Shown piece by piece: positions 40,568 to 49,380 of a stretch of DNA of 64,000 nucleotides. The stretch spans positions 18,492 to 82,491 of the forward strand of contig DISP01000156.1 of assembly GCA_002421995.1 (NCBI GenBank). Direction: 5' to 3'. This DNA is from Bacteroidales bacterium UBA6207. GTDB lineage: Bacteria > Bacteroidota > Bacteroidia > Bacteroidales > F082. The notes under the pieces were generated by a model, which saw nothing but the letters and a program-made list of their open reading frames with translations, ran no database searches and was not told where the DNA came from. Position 1 is the first letter of the stretch, and every line of letters begins with the position of its first letter. The position numbers and the translations under genes were made by a program.

Positions 40568-41146
40568 GTGAAGGACTGTAAAAATTATCAGGCAGTGGTG
40601 ATCGGCACTTCAGCAGGCGGATTGAAAGCCTTGAAAGTGATCCTTGAAAATCTACCCGACAGTTTTTATCTTCCAATCATTATCGTTCAGCACCTTAATC
40701 CACAGTCGGATGGGTTTTTGGCACAATACCTTAACCAGCATTCAGGTCTCAATGTAAAAGAAGCCGAATCGGGCGAGCCAATCATACAGAAACACGTTTA
40801 TATTGCACCTGCAAACTATCATCTTTTGGTTGAAAAAAACAGAACATTAAGTCTAACTGTCTCAGAAAAAGTGAACTATGCCAGGCCATCAATCGACTTG
40901 CTTTTTGAAAGTGCAGCCGAGGTATTCCTCCACTGTTTGATTGGAATTTTGCTCACAGGTGCAAATGACGACGGCAGCCGCGGAATAGCGAAAATAAATC
41001 ACTTTGGTGGATTAACAATTGCCCAAAATCCGGAAAGTGCCGAGGTTAATATGATGCCTGTTTCTGCAATCAAAACCGGGAAAGTGGATATCGTGCTTCA
41101 TCTAGAAGAAATACCGGCCATGCTTGCATCTCTCTGCAAAAGCTAA
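40568..41146 (+). CDS. Stand-alone CheB methylesterase domain
   Basis: A 192-residue protein that starts with GTG and has only the CheB catalytic domain, without the receiver that normally controls it. The triad is visible: Ser in VIGTSAGGLKAL, His in IIVQHLNPQSDGF, Asp in LLTGANDDGSRG. It would remove methyl groups added by the CheR encoded 11 bases upstream. Without a receiver, control must come from partners such as the receivers of the adjacent hybrid kinase. Its end overlaps the convergent phosphatase-family gene by four bases. Confidence 0.9.
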   Translation: MKDCKNYQAVVIGTSAGGLKALKVILENLPDSFYLPIIIVQHLNPQSDGFLAQYLNQHSGLNVKEAESGEPIIQKHVYIAPANYHLLVEKNRTLSLTVSEKVNYARPSIDLLFESAAEVFLHCLIGILLTGANDDGSRGIAKINHFGGLTIAQNPESAEVNMMPVSAIKTGKVDIVLHLEEIPAMLASLCKS

Positions 41147-42171
41147 TGCTTTGGCAGGCAAAGGTCAATCAGCACCGGAAGGTGATCGCTGTAGCCGCCA
41201 ATATATGTAGGCCCTGAGTAGGTTCTTAACAGTTTCTTACCAAGATAACGTTCATCTTCAGTCAGAAGAAAATCAGGCGCAAAAATTCTTGCACTGCCTG
41301 CACAGTATGCTGTGGCCGTATCTTGATTCAGGAGCGAGCCGGAGATAATAAACTGATCAAAAATCTGCCAATCATGGCCATGTTTGAGTGTTCCCTCAAA
41401 GCCCAGAAAAGCTGAAGGAAAAAACATTTGTATCAAGGAACTGTCCGAAAGTGCAATCTCAGGAGCATGCGCTTTGAGCATCTTGATCAGGCTTTCATCA
41501 GCCGGGGTATCGTTAAAATCACCCATCATGATAGCTTTGGCACCTTTATGCGCCATGGCAAGCGAGTCAAAATGCAGACGCAATGTTTTGGCAGCAAGAA
41601 AACGCTTTTCAACCGATTCAAGCTGTCCGCCGTAGCGCGAGGGCCAGTGGTTAACATAAAAATAAAGCGTATCGCCCAATTTGGTTTCAAAGGCAGCAAA
41701 CAGAATATCACGTGTCAGAAAACCGGCATCAGAAGGATCGCGCACAGCGATAGGGCTGCTGCTGAGCAGCGTAAGCAAATCAGCGCGGTAAAGCATGCCC
41801 ACATCAATCCCGCGACGATCAGGTGATTCATAGTGGACAATTTTGTAGTGCATTGCTTTGAGCGGAGTTGATAAAACCAGGTCCCTGAGAACCTTCTCAT
41901 TCTCAAGCTCACATAATCCAAGAAGAGCCGGGGCATTGCCTTTTCCTGCAGCGATGATCGTTTTAAACAGGTTGTTTTTCTTCAACAGATACCTCTTCAA
42001 GTTCCAGTGTTGCTCACCATCCGGCGTAAAAGCGTTGTAACTTCGGCTCGAATCAACTTCTGTATCAAAGAAATTCTCGGCATTGTAGAACATTATTCGA
42101 AGAGGCTGCTGTGCTTTTGCAGCAAATGATAAGCTGAGGGCCAGACAAACTGACAAGTAAAGATTCTTCAT
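41143..42171 (-). CDS. Secreted endonuclease/exonuclease/phosphatase-family protein
   Basis: A 342-residue protein with signal peptide (MKNLYLSVCLALSLSFAAKA). The EEP-superfamily (DNase I-like) core is visible: RIMFYNAENFFDT, LLGLCELENEKVL with the metal-binding Glu, HYESPDRRGIDVGMLYR, FYVNHWPSRYGGQ, MMGDFNDTPADES, and YSDHLPVLIDL with the final Asp-His. The family covers nucleases and phosphodiesterases; an exported member could degrade extracellular nucleic acid or hydrolyse phosphoesters. Single-gene unit. Confidence 0.88.
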   Translation of the reverse strand: MKNLYLSVCLALSLSFAAKAQQPLRIMFYNAENFFDTEVDSSRSYNAFTPDGEQHWNLKRYLLKKNNLFKTIIAAGKGNAPALLGLCELENEKVLRDLVLSTPLKAMHYKIVHYESPDRRGIDVGMLYRADLLTLLSSSPIAVRDPSDAGFLTRDILFAAFETKLGDTLYFYVNHWPSRYGGQLESVEKRFLAAKTLRLHFDSLAMAHKGAKAIMMGDFNDTPADESLIKMLKAHAPEIALSDSSLIQMFFPSAFLGFEGTLKHGHDWQIFDQFIISGSLLNQDTATAYCAGSARIFAPDFLLTEDERYLGKKLLRTYSGPTYIGGYSDHLPVLIDLCLPKH

Positions 42172-42409
42172 TGAAATTCAAAAATAATGAATTTACCGGA
42201 TAACGTTCGCAATAATACTTATTTGTTTTAACTTTGGCCGATATAAGATAACTTTTGTTTGAAAACAAAAATTCTTTTATTGGGATTTTTCCATTTTTTA
42301 GACACAAGGATTTTTTTTTATTATTATGTAACTGATTATTAATTATCTAAAAAAAAACAATTATTTTTTTTATCAAAAACCTATGCGTTTTTAACATTTT
42401 CAAACACTA
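42172..42409. other. AT-rich divergent intergenic region
   Basis: This 238-base region separates two divergently transcribed genes. It is strongly AT-rich with long A and T runs (42312-42370). A minus-strand TATTTTTG (42186-42179) lies directly before the phosphatase-family gene, and a plus-strand TAACTTTG (42229-42236) points to the sigma-factor gene, but neither has convincing spacing. No RNA gene or repeat seen. Confidence 0.4.
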
Positions 42410-43033
42410 ATGTATAGAGAGATGCAAACATATGGTGACGATCAAATCATAGAAGGCATTAGAAAGGCTGATCCAATTGTTCTTGAGTTTATTTACAATA
42501 ATTATTTTAATGCCATCAGGGCAATTGTAAAGAAGCAATCAAGAAATAATGATGACGCCTGGGATGTTTTTCAAGACACTATCAATTATTTGATTGACAT
42601 CATTCAGAAAGAAGATAAAGACTTTTCATTGAATGAGGCATCTTTCAGCACGTTCTTTATTGGAATTGGAAAACGAATCTGGATTGACAGGCTGAGAAAA
42701 AGTGGAAGGTATGTTCTGATGAAGAATGTACCTGATACAGATTTTTCAGAACCAGCGCTAACAGAGGTGCTGGATTCGCAGGATGTTGAAACAAATGCCT
42801 TGCTGAGAATTTACCGAAAGCACCTCGACAACCTGCATCCCGACTGCAAATACCTGATCACAATGCTTATGAATGAGAAAGACGGGGCATTTATGGCCAA
42901 AAAACTGCAGTTAAAATCAACCCAGGTTCTTTATAACAAAAAACGTAGTTGTATTAAGAAACTAATTCGTTTTGTAATTAATGATCCTGAATACATAAAT
43001 ATAAAACAGCATGGAAAATCTCGAGAAAATTGA
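42410..43033 (+). CDS. ECF-type sigma-70 factor
   Basis: A 207-residue small sigma factor. Region 2 is seen in AIVKKQSRNNDDAWDVFQDTINYLID (core binding and -10 recognition) and FSTFFIGIGKRIWIDRLRK; region 4 in LITMLMNEKDGAFMAKKLQL and STQVLYNKKRSCIKKL, a helix-turn-helix. Regions 1.1 and 3 are absent. Its 3' end overlaps the next gene, encoding a membrane-anchored TPR protein, by 23 bases, so the two are co-expressed. Confidence 0.87.
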   Translation: MYREMQTYGDDQIIEGIRKADPIVLEFIYNNYFNAIRAIVKKQSRNNDDAWDVFQDTINYLIDIIQKEDKDFSLNEASFSTFFIGIGKRIWIDRLRKSGRYVLMKNVPDTDFSEPALTEVLDSQDVETNALLRIYRKHLDNLHPDCKYLITMLMNEKDGAFMAKKLQLKSTQVLYNKKRSCIKKLIRFVINDPEYINIKQHGKSREN

Positions 43034-43736
43034 GAAATACCTTAAAGGTGAATTAGATGATGATGATTTGTGGGAATTTAAAAAATCTCTGCACAACGAC
43101 CCGCAGCTTGCACTTGAAGTTGAGGCAATGCGCGATATGGACGTTTTGCAGTCACAATCATTAAAAATAGATGTAATGGACAAACTGCAGGCTATACACG
43201 CCAGGAAAAATCGGGCACAAAGATTTCTCGGACTGCCGGTTCGCAATGCAGTTGCTGCTGCACTTCTCATACTTGCCACGATTGGTGGCGGTTTGCTGCT
43301 TACCCAGCAAGGCCGGCACAACCAACAGCTTTTTGAGCAGTATTATTCACTTGAAAGCGGCGCCTTCGGACTCAGATCAGGAAACACAACGCTGGAAAAG
43401 AGTCTGGAGCAAGGCCTTCAATTCTACGAACTCGGCGATTATAAGTCGGCAATAAGCCTTTTTGATTTGTCTCCGGACAACCTCATGGCCAGACTTTACA
43501 AAGGCATCTCTTACATGGAGTTGGGTCAGTTTGACAAAGCGTCCAATGAATTTTCAGTGATCTTGTCCGACAACGACAACCTGTTTTTAGATCAGGCCCG
43601 CTGGTATCTGGCACTTTCATACCTGAAAACCGGAAATATTGCAGATGCTAAATCACATCTGGCAGTGATTGCTTCAGACAGGAGCGTTTATAAAACCAGG
43701 GCTCAAAAATTAATCAATGAATTGGAAAACAAATAG
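43011..43736 (+). CDS. Membrane-anchored TPR protein, possible anti-sigma partner
   Basis: A 241-residue protein. The N-terminal 70 residues are helical and acidic (LEKIEKYLKGELDDDDLWEFKKSL), resembling the cytoplasmic sigma-binding end of anti-sigma factors. One membrane helix (about 80-98, AVAAALLILATIGGGLLLTQ) follows, then a periplasmic region with TPR repeats (about 125-235: LEQGLQFYELGDYKSAISLF, LMARLYKGISYMELGQFDKASNEF, ARWYLALSYLKTGNIADAK). There is no zinc-binding HxxxCxxC motif. Overlap with the sigma gene makes an anti-sigma role likely but unproven. Confidence 0.75.
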   Translation: MENLEKIEKYLKGELDDDDLWEFKKSLHNDPQLALEVEAMRDMDVLQSQSLKIDVMDKLQAIHARKNRAQRFLGLPVRNAVAAALLILATIGGGLLLTQQGRHNQQLFEQYYSLESGAFGLRSGNTTLEKSLEQGLQFYELGDYKSAISLFDLSPDNLMARLYKGISYMELGQFDKASNEFSVILSDNDNLFLDQARWYLALSYLKTGNIADAKSHLAVIASDRSVYKTRAQKLINELENK

Positions 43737-43812
43737 ATAAGGGGAGTAAATATTTCCTGCTCTTTCTGATTTCCAATAATTTCATAGATTGCAGTATTTT
43801 CCCCACTCAGGG

Positions 43813-43845
43813 TGCAGTATCCGAAATCGGGTACTGCATTTTTTT
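43813..43845 (+). terminator. Intrinsic terminator after the sigma/TPR pair
   Basis: TGCAGTATCCGA and TCGGGTACTGCA pair in a nearly perfect 12-bp stem (one T-G pair), followed by TTTTTTT. Confidence 0.82.
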
Positions 43846-43916
43846 GTCCCCACCTCCATCAACCCAGAGTCATCAAATCACTACATTTGGGTATAGTTTA
43901 TAAACTTTCATCATAG

Positions 43917-43924
43917 TATTTTTG
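43917..43924 (+). promoter_or_regulatory. Candidate -7 box TATTTTTG for feoAB
   Basis: Lies 64 bases before the ATG at 43989. A TTG at 43887-43889 is 27 bases upstream, longer than usual. Confidence 0.4.
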
Positions 43925-43988
43925 TTGGTTGCCACAATCAATTTATTTTGATCCGGCAAATGAAAATTTAAATATCCAACATTTAACG

Positions 43989-46484
43989 ATGACTTATCTC
44001 TCCGAGTTAAAAGAAGGCGAAAAAGGGACAATCCTCAAGGTGAAAGGCCGTGGAGCTTTTCGCAAAAGAATAATCGAGATGGGGTTTGTGCCGGGAAAAC
44101 AGGTCATCGTTGTAAAACACGCCCCATTACGCGATCCTATTGAATACAATGTGATGGGTTATGAAGTATCGCTGCGCCGTGCAGAGGCATCACTGATCGA
44201 AGTTTATATGGGAGATGAAATTTCGAACCAGAGCAATGTTCATTTTCATGGAGTACAGGCATTGGAGCAGGCATTGCAGCTTAGACCGATTTCTGATAAA
44301 AAAGTGATCTCGGTGGCGCTCGTCGGAAATCCCAATTCAGGGAAAACCACCCTTTTCAATGTTGCATCCAACTCACGCGAAAGAGTTGCAAACTACAGCG
44401 GGGTAACGGTTGAGGCTAAATCAGCATTGTTTCATTATTCCAACTATACGTTCAGGCTCACCGATTTGCCCGGAACATACAGCATCAGCAGCTACACGCC
44501 TGAAGAATTATTTGTCAGAAACTTCATCTTCAACGAACTGCCCGATATAGTCCTGAACGTGGTTGACGGATCGAATCTTGAACGAAATCTTTACCTCACC
44601 ACCCAGCTGATTGATATGGACATCAAAGTCGTTATGGCATTGAATATGTTTGATGAGCTGGAAGCAAAAGGCGCCAAATTTGACTACACCGAACTTGGAA
44701 AACTTATCGGCATCCCTGTTGTTCCAACGGTTGGCTCAAAAAACAAGGGAATAGATGCGCTCTTCGACAGGATTATTGCTGTTTATGAAGACCGTGATCC
44801 GGATATCAGGCACGTTCATATCAATTATGGTCCGGAGATCGAGAAGTCTATCGTAAAAATTCAAAACCTGGTCAAAACAGCTTGTAACGAAGGCATTATC
44901 AATGTGATTTCGCCAAGATATCTTGCCATAAAACTTCTCGAGGGCGACAAGGAAGAAAGCGCGAGGATTGATCAGTGCCACAACAACAAATCCATTCAAA
45001 AAGTCGTGCGCGGCGAGATGGTTCAAATCGAAAAGATTTTCAGAGACGACACCGAAACGGTGATAACCGACGCAAAGTATGGTTTCATCGAAGGAGCGTT
45101 GAAAGAAACCTATCAGGAAGCTGTGAAGGAAAAGAAAACGAAGAGCAGACGCATTGATCGAATTCTTACAAATCAATACCTGAGTTATCCAATCTTTCTG
45201 CTGGTTATTTGGGGAATGTTTCAGGCCACTTTCATACTTGGCGATTATCCAATGCAGTGGATAGAAAGCCTTGTTGGCTGGATAGGAGTTCAAACCAGCA
45301 CCATCTTACCTTCAGGGATACTTCACGACATGGTTGTGGATGGTATCATTGGCGGTGTTGGCGGTGTGATTGTTTTTTTGCCAAACATTCTTATCCTCTT
45401 CTTTTTTCTAAGTCTGCTCGAAACAACGGGTTATATGGCACGGGTTGCTTTTATTGTTGATAAACTCATGCACAGGGTTGGACTTCACGGGCGCTCATTT
45501 ATACCGCTTCTGATGGGTTTCGGTTGCAATGTACCCGCAATCATGGCAACGAGAACAATCGAAAACAAAAACGACCGTCTCATCACCATGATGATTATAC
45601 CATTCATGTCATGCAGCGCGCGTTATCCTGTTTACGTATTGGTAATCAGCGCATTCTTCACCGACTTTCGCGGCACTTTATTGTTTGGAATTTATTTGCT
45701 GGGAATAGCTTTTGCTGCTTTGCTGGCATGGGTTTTCAAGAAAGTACTTTTCAAAACAGCAGAGATGCCATTTGTTATGGAACTCCCACCCTACCGAATG
45801 CCTACCGGCAAGGCCATCTGGAGACAAACCTGGTTCAAGGGAGCGCAGTATCTCAAAAAAATGGGTACAATCATCCTTTTGGCCTCGCTTATTATCTGGG
45901 TATTGGGATATTTTCCCCGGGGCAAGCACATTGATGTAGCCATTGATAAAGAGATTGCCACGCTGGTTGGTTCATTGGAGATGACAGCTGCTCATGCCGA
46001 CACAGCGCACACAGCGGCAATTCAGGCATTGGAGATGAAGCGTAAACAGCAAAAACAAGAATATTCCATGATAGGCCGAATCGGTCATTTTATCGAACCG
46101 GTGATCCAACCCCTGGGCTTTGACTGGAAGATGGGTGTGAGCCTGCTGGCAGGTTCGGCTGCAAAAGAGATTGTGATTTCAACGATGGGAGTTTTGTATC
46201 AAGCCGATCCTGATAGTGATAGTGGGTCAGGTTTAATACAAAAGCTGCAAGAAAGCCATTATGAGTCAGGTCCGAAAGCTGGCAAAAAAGTGATGCGACC
46301 GTTGGTAGCATTGAGTTTCATTGTGTTTGTGCTGATATACTTTCCGTGCATCGCAGTGTTCGCAGCCATTCGTAAAGAGTCGGGCAGATGGCGGTGGCCG
46401 CTTTTCACCTCAGTTTACACCACCCTGCTGGCCTGGCTCAGTTCGTTTGCAGTCTTTCAGATTGGCAGTTTGCTCGGATTTTAA
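43989..46484 (+). CDS. feoB: FeoA-FeoB fusion, ferrous iron transporter
   Basis: An 831-residue protein. The ATG at 43989 begins at the FeoA domain; an earlier TTG adds 20 unrelated residues. The FeoA SH3-like domain (about 1-75: LKEGEKGTILKVKG, EMGFVPGKQV, YEVSLRRAEA) is joined to FeoB. The G domain shows VALVGNPNSGKTTLFN (G1), LPGTYS (G3) and NMFDELEAKG (G4). The membrane part (about 400-831) contains the gate regions GFGCNVPAIMATR and a second nucleoside-type repeat with LAGSAAKEIVISTMGV. It imports Fe(II), suiting an anaerobic or microaerobic cell rich in cytochromes and Fe-S proteins. Fusions of this kind are usual in Bacteroidetes. Confidence 0.95.
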   Translation: MTYLSELKEGEKGTILKVKGRGAFRKRIIEMGFVPGKQVIVVKHAPLRDPIEYNVMGYEVSLRRAEASLIEVYMGDEISNQSNVHFHGVQALEQALQLRPISDKKVISVALVGNPNSGKTTLFNVASNSRERVANYSGVTVEAKSALFHYSNYTFRLTDLPGTYSISSYTPEELFVRNFIFNELPDIVLNVVDGSNLERNLYLTTQLIDMDIKVVMALNMFDELEAKGAKFDYTELGKLIGIPVVPTVGSKNKGIDALFDRIIAVYEDRDPDIRHVHINYGPEIEKSIVKIQNLVKTACNEGIINVISPRYLAIKLLEGDKEESARIDQCHNNKSIQKVVRGEMVQIEKIFRDDTETVITDAKYGFIEGALKETYQEAVKEKKTKSRRIDRILTNQYLSYPIFLLVIWGMFQATFILGDYPMQWIESLVGWIGVQTSTILPSGILHDMVVDGIIGGVGGVIVFLPNILILFFFLSLLETTGYMARVAFIVDKLMHRVGLHGRSFIPLLMGFGCNVPAIMATRTIENKNDRLITMMIIPFMSCSARYPVYVLVISAFFTDFRGTLLFGIYLLGIAFAALLAWVFKKVLFKTAEMPFVMELPPYRMPTGKAIWRQTWFKGAQYLKKMGTIILLASLIIWVLGYFPRGKHIDVAIDKEIATLVGSLEMTAAHADTAHTAAIQALEMKRKQQKQEYSMIGRIGHFIEPVIQPLGFDWKMGVSLLAGSAAKEIVISTMGVLYQADPDSDSGSGLIQKLQESHYESGPKAGKKVMRPLVALSFIVFVLIYFPCIAVFAAIRKESGRWRWPLFTSVYTTLLAWLSSFAVFQIGSLLGF

Positions 46485-46574
46485 TCAGCAAAGTTTTTTT
46501 GTTTTTCCGCTAAAGTATTTTGTATTTTTACCAAGGATTAAAAAACATTGCTGATAACGACAAAGCAAAATAAA

Positions 46575-46925
46575 ATGACAATCATTGATGAAAAAGCGTT
46601 CATGGAAACATTTCAATATTTCGACAAGTCCATTGTTGTCGAGATTATTGACATTTTCATACAGGAATATCCTGACAGGATTGCAAGTATTTCAAAAGAC
46701 ATAGAAAGCAAAGACTTTGCCCGGCTAAAATTCGATGCCCACAGCCTGAAAGGGGTCATCTCGAATTTCTTTGCTGCCCAGCCACAGCAATATGCACGTG
46801 AATTAGAGCTTAAAGGCGCATCAAAAGATGGTGAAGGCCTCCCGGAATTGCTTGAAAACCTCAGCCGAACCACCAAGACCTTAACTGAAGAATTGATTAT
46901 GATGAGACAAAGGTTTGTCTCTTAA
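46575..46925 (+). CDS. HPt (histidine phosphotransfer) protein
   Basis: A 116-residue helical protein; the ATG at 46575 is chosen over a TTG nine codons earlier. The phospho-accepting histidine lies in KFDAHSLKGVISNF, the HPt signature, with flanking helices (FMETFQYFDKSIVVEIIDIF and a C-terminal coiled segment). It has no other domain. HPt proteins relay phosphate between hybrid kinases and receivers; the two multi-receiver kinases 5-13 kb upstream lack an HPt domain, so it could serve them. That link is inference. Confidence 0.88.
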   Translation: MTIIDEKAFMETFQYFDKSIVVEIIDIFIQEYPDRIASISKDIESKDFARLKFDAHSLKGVISNFFAAQPQQYARELELKGASKDGEGLPELLENLSRTTKTLTEELIMMRQRFVS

Positions 46926-46937
46926 ATCCTGATCTGA

Positions 46938-47288
46938 TTAATTCCGTTGGGCTTTTCGTTCTCCAACCAGTATTTCAAGCAGTTTTGCAGCTTCCACCGG
47001 CAAAATTCTGCCATCTTCATCGGGGCAAACACCAATCCAGGCCTCATCTTCTGCCATTTCATTGAGCCAATGAATCCATTCGGTGAGATCCATATGAACA
47101 ATCGAATAGTCCTGCCATTCATCAGATGCAGCTTTTTGTGCATCAGATTCTCTATCCCACACTGCCAGAAATGATTTTCTGTCGGCAGACTCCACCATTG
47201 CAAACATTCCATCCGTTGCCTGAAGCAACCAGACTGACGCGTTTGCAACTACGTCGTGGATAAAACGATTAAAAACAGAAGTTTCCAT
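46938..47288 (-). CDS. DUF2750-like protein
   Basis: A 116-residue cytoplasmic protein. Residues such as WLLQATDGMFAMVESADRKSF, LAVWDRESDAQKAA and WIGVCPDEDGRILPVEAAKLL match what I associate with DUF2750, a small uncharacterised family. No signal peptide or membrane segment. It ends convergently 12 bases from the HPt gene and follows the ABC-F gene by 14 bases on the same strand, so co-transcription with ABC-F is likely. Function unknown. Confidence 0.6.
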   Translation of the reverse strand: METSVFNRFIHDVVANASVWLLQATDGMFAMVESADRKSFLAVWDRESDAQKAASDEWQDYSIVHMDLTEWIHWLNEMAEDEAWIGVCPDEDGRILPVEAAKLLEILVGERKAQRN

Positions 47289-47302
47289 AGCTTATACAAT
47301 TT

Positions 47303-49207
47303 TTATTCCTGACCTATTTCGTCGAGGAGCATCCATTTTTCTAATTTTTCATCCAGTAGATTTTCTATTTCTTTTAATCTAGCTGAAAGAACTGTAATTT
47401 TTTGATAATCTGTTAAATCACCAGCCAATAAATCGAGAATTCCGGCTTTCTCAACTTCAAGTGCTGACATTTCAGTCTCAAGTTGCTCATACTCCTTTTG
47501 CTCTTTGAATGTTCGTTTGGCTTTGCGTTTGGCAGGCTCGTTGCCGTTTGACTGCGGGGTTGCTTTGGATTTTTGAGAAGCTTGCAGCGCCTCTTCTTCC
47601 CGCTGTTTTTGATCGCGCGCCTCCCTATATTCGGAGTAATTGCCAATGAATCCTTTTACAATTCCATTTCCTTCGAACACAAAAAGCTGATCCACAACCT
47701 GATCCATAAAGTATCTGTCGTGCGACACAATCAGCAGGCATCCGTTGTAATCACTGATAAAGTCTTCGAGTGCCTGAAGGGTGAGCAGGTCAAGGTCGTT
47801 GGTAGGCTCGTCGAGGATAAGAAAATTTGGGTTTTTTATTAGTACAGTCAACAGATAGAGCCTTCGTTTCTCACCGCCGCTCAGTAAATAAACAGCCTGG
47901 TTTTGCATAGGCGGTGGAAACATAAATCTGCTGAGCCATTGCGATGCAGTAGCTGTTGTACCAGATCCGGAAGGAATAATTTCAGCAATTTCTTTCACCA
48001 CATCAATCACCTTTTTAGATTCATCAAACTGCATTCCAGCCTGTGTATAGTATCCGTAAACGATGGTATCGCCGCTGATGACTCTTCCCTTGTCGGGCAA
48101 AATACCGGCAGTAATAAGGTTCAGAAAAGTTGTTTTTCCCACGCCGTTGTCGCCAACCACACCGATACGTTCTCCTTTTGTAAACATATAGTCAAAGCCT
48201 TCGAGAATGGGTACACTACCGAACGATTTATGCACATTGCGCATTTCGAGCACCTTACTTCCGATACGCTGTGATTTGATGTCGAGCTGAATTTGCTGCA
48301 ATGTCCGGCGTTGGGAAGCTTTTTCTTTGAGATCGTAGTAAGCATCAATCCTGCTCTTTGATTTTGTAGTGCGTGCCTGCGGCATTCTCCGCATCCATTC
48401 TGTTTCGGTTTTCAGCAGTTGACCGGCTTTTTCGATTTCTGCAGCTATGGCTATCTCCCTTTCGGTGCTTTTCTCCACATAAAACGAAAAGTTTCCTTTG
48501 TGGTGGTACAGCTTACCCAGAAACAGTTCGAGAATATTGTTACACACCCTGTCGAGAAAATAGCGGTCGTGTGTTACCATGAGCAGGGTGATGTTTGACT
48601 GTCTGAGGTATTTCTCCAACCACTCAATCATTGGAATATCGAGGTGGTTTGTGGGTTCGTCGAGGAGCAAAAGATCGGGTTGGTCAACAAGCAACATTGC
48701 CAGTGACAGACGTTTGAGCTGCCCACCAGAGAGGCTCCCGATTCTTTGGTTCAGGTCAACAAATCCGAAGCGGCTCAGCATCTCTATCAACCTGCGGTCG
48801 TAATCCCAAGCATGAAGTGCATCCATTCTGGCTGTTGCTTCGGCCAGTTCTTTAGCCAGCTGCGGGTCTTGGTGTGTTTTATCGAGCTTGTGGGTAAGTT
48901 GTTCGTAGGCTTTTATTTGTTGCAACACCTTGTTATGCTCTCCCCGGATGGTTTCTCCGATGGTGAGTTCGGTATCGAAATCAGGTTGCTGCTCAAGATA
49001 GCCCACCCTTATTCCTTCGGCAAAGGTAACCGATCCTGTATCAGCATCTTCCTTTCCGGTGAGTATGCGCATAAGGGTTGTTTTACCCGCGCCATTTACT
49101 GCAATCAGGGCTGTTTTATCACCCTTGCTGATACCAAAACCGAGATTTTCGAATAATGTCTTGTCTCCGAAACTCTTAGAGATGTTTTCAACTGAAAGGT
49201 AATTCAT
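47303..49207 (-). CDS. ABC-F family ATPase (Uup-like)
   Basis: A 634-residue soluble protein with two ABC domains. Domain 1: Walker A in ALIAVNGAGKTTLMRIL, signature LSGGQLKRLSLA, Walker B LLLLDEPTNHLDI. Domain 2: VVGDNGVGKTTFLNLI, LLSGGEKRRLYLL, FLILDEPTNDLDL. The linker between them and the C-terminal coiled coil (about 560-634) fit the Uup/ABC-F group, which acts on ribosomes or branched DNA rather than in transport. No membrane segment. Confidence 0.92.
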   Translation of the reverse strand: MNYLSVENISKSFGDKTLFENLGFGISKGDKTALIAVNGAGKTTLMRILTGKEDADTGSVTFAEGIRVGYLEQQPDFDTELTIGETIRGEHNKVLQQIKAYEQLTHKLDKTHQDPQLAKELAEATARMDALHAWDYDRRLIEMLSRFGFVDLNQRIGSLSGGQLKRLSLAMLLVDQPDLLLLDEPTNHLDIPMIEWLEKYLRQSNITLLMVTHDRYFLDRVCNNILELFLGKLYHHKGNFSFYVEKSTEREIAIAAEIEKAGQLLKTETEWMRRMPQARTTKSKSRIDAYYDLKEKASQRRTLQQIQLDIKSQRIGSKVLEMRNVHKSFGSVPILEGFDYMFTKGERIGVVGDNGVGKTTFLNLITAGILPDKGRVISGDTIVYGYYTQAGMQFDESKKVIDVVKEIAEIIPSGSGTTATASQWLSRFMFPPPMQNQAVYLLSGGEKRRLYLLTVLIKNPNFLILDEPTNDLDLLTLQALEDFISDYNGCLLIVSHDRYFMDQVVDQLFVFEGNGIVKGFIGNYSEYREARDQKQREEEALQASQKSKATPQSNGNEPAKRKAKRTFKEQKEYEQLETEMSALEVEKAGILDLLAGDLTDYQKITVLSARLKEIENLLDEKLEKWMLLDEIGQE

Positions 49208-49313
49208 ACGGGCGCTGATTTATGCAATTAATTGGCAAACATACGGCAAAATGGCCATATGGCAGTCGGTGGACTCGCTTTGCACCTCGATTGGAACGAA
49301 TTTCGGTAAAAAT

Positions 49314-49348
49314 GAAAATCCCGGATCTTTAAACGTTCCGGGATTTTC
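49314..49348 (-). terminator. Intrinsic terminator of the hydrogenase operon
   Basis: GAAAATCCCGGA at 49314-49325 pairs with TCCGGGATTTTC at 49337-49348; an AT-rich tract follows on the minus strand. It lies 32 bases after the stop of the last hydrogenase-operon gene. Confidence 0.82.
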
Positions 49349-49380
49349 GATACAATTTGGCTGGGCCTTTCGGCAAAAAA

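Noticed and set aside
39711..41146. cheR and cheB as a chemotaxis operon
   Set aside because: No CheA, CheW, CheY or methyl-accepting receptor gene is nearby; the pair belongs with the hybrid kinase.
42300..42370. Poly-A/T tracts as a replication origin or phase-variable repeat
   Set aside because: No DnaA boxes or iterons seen; homopolymer runs in an intergenic AT-rich region are insufficient.
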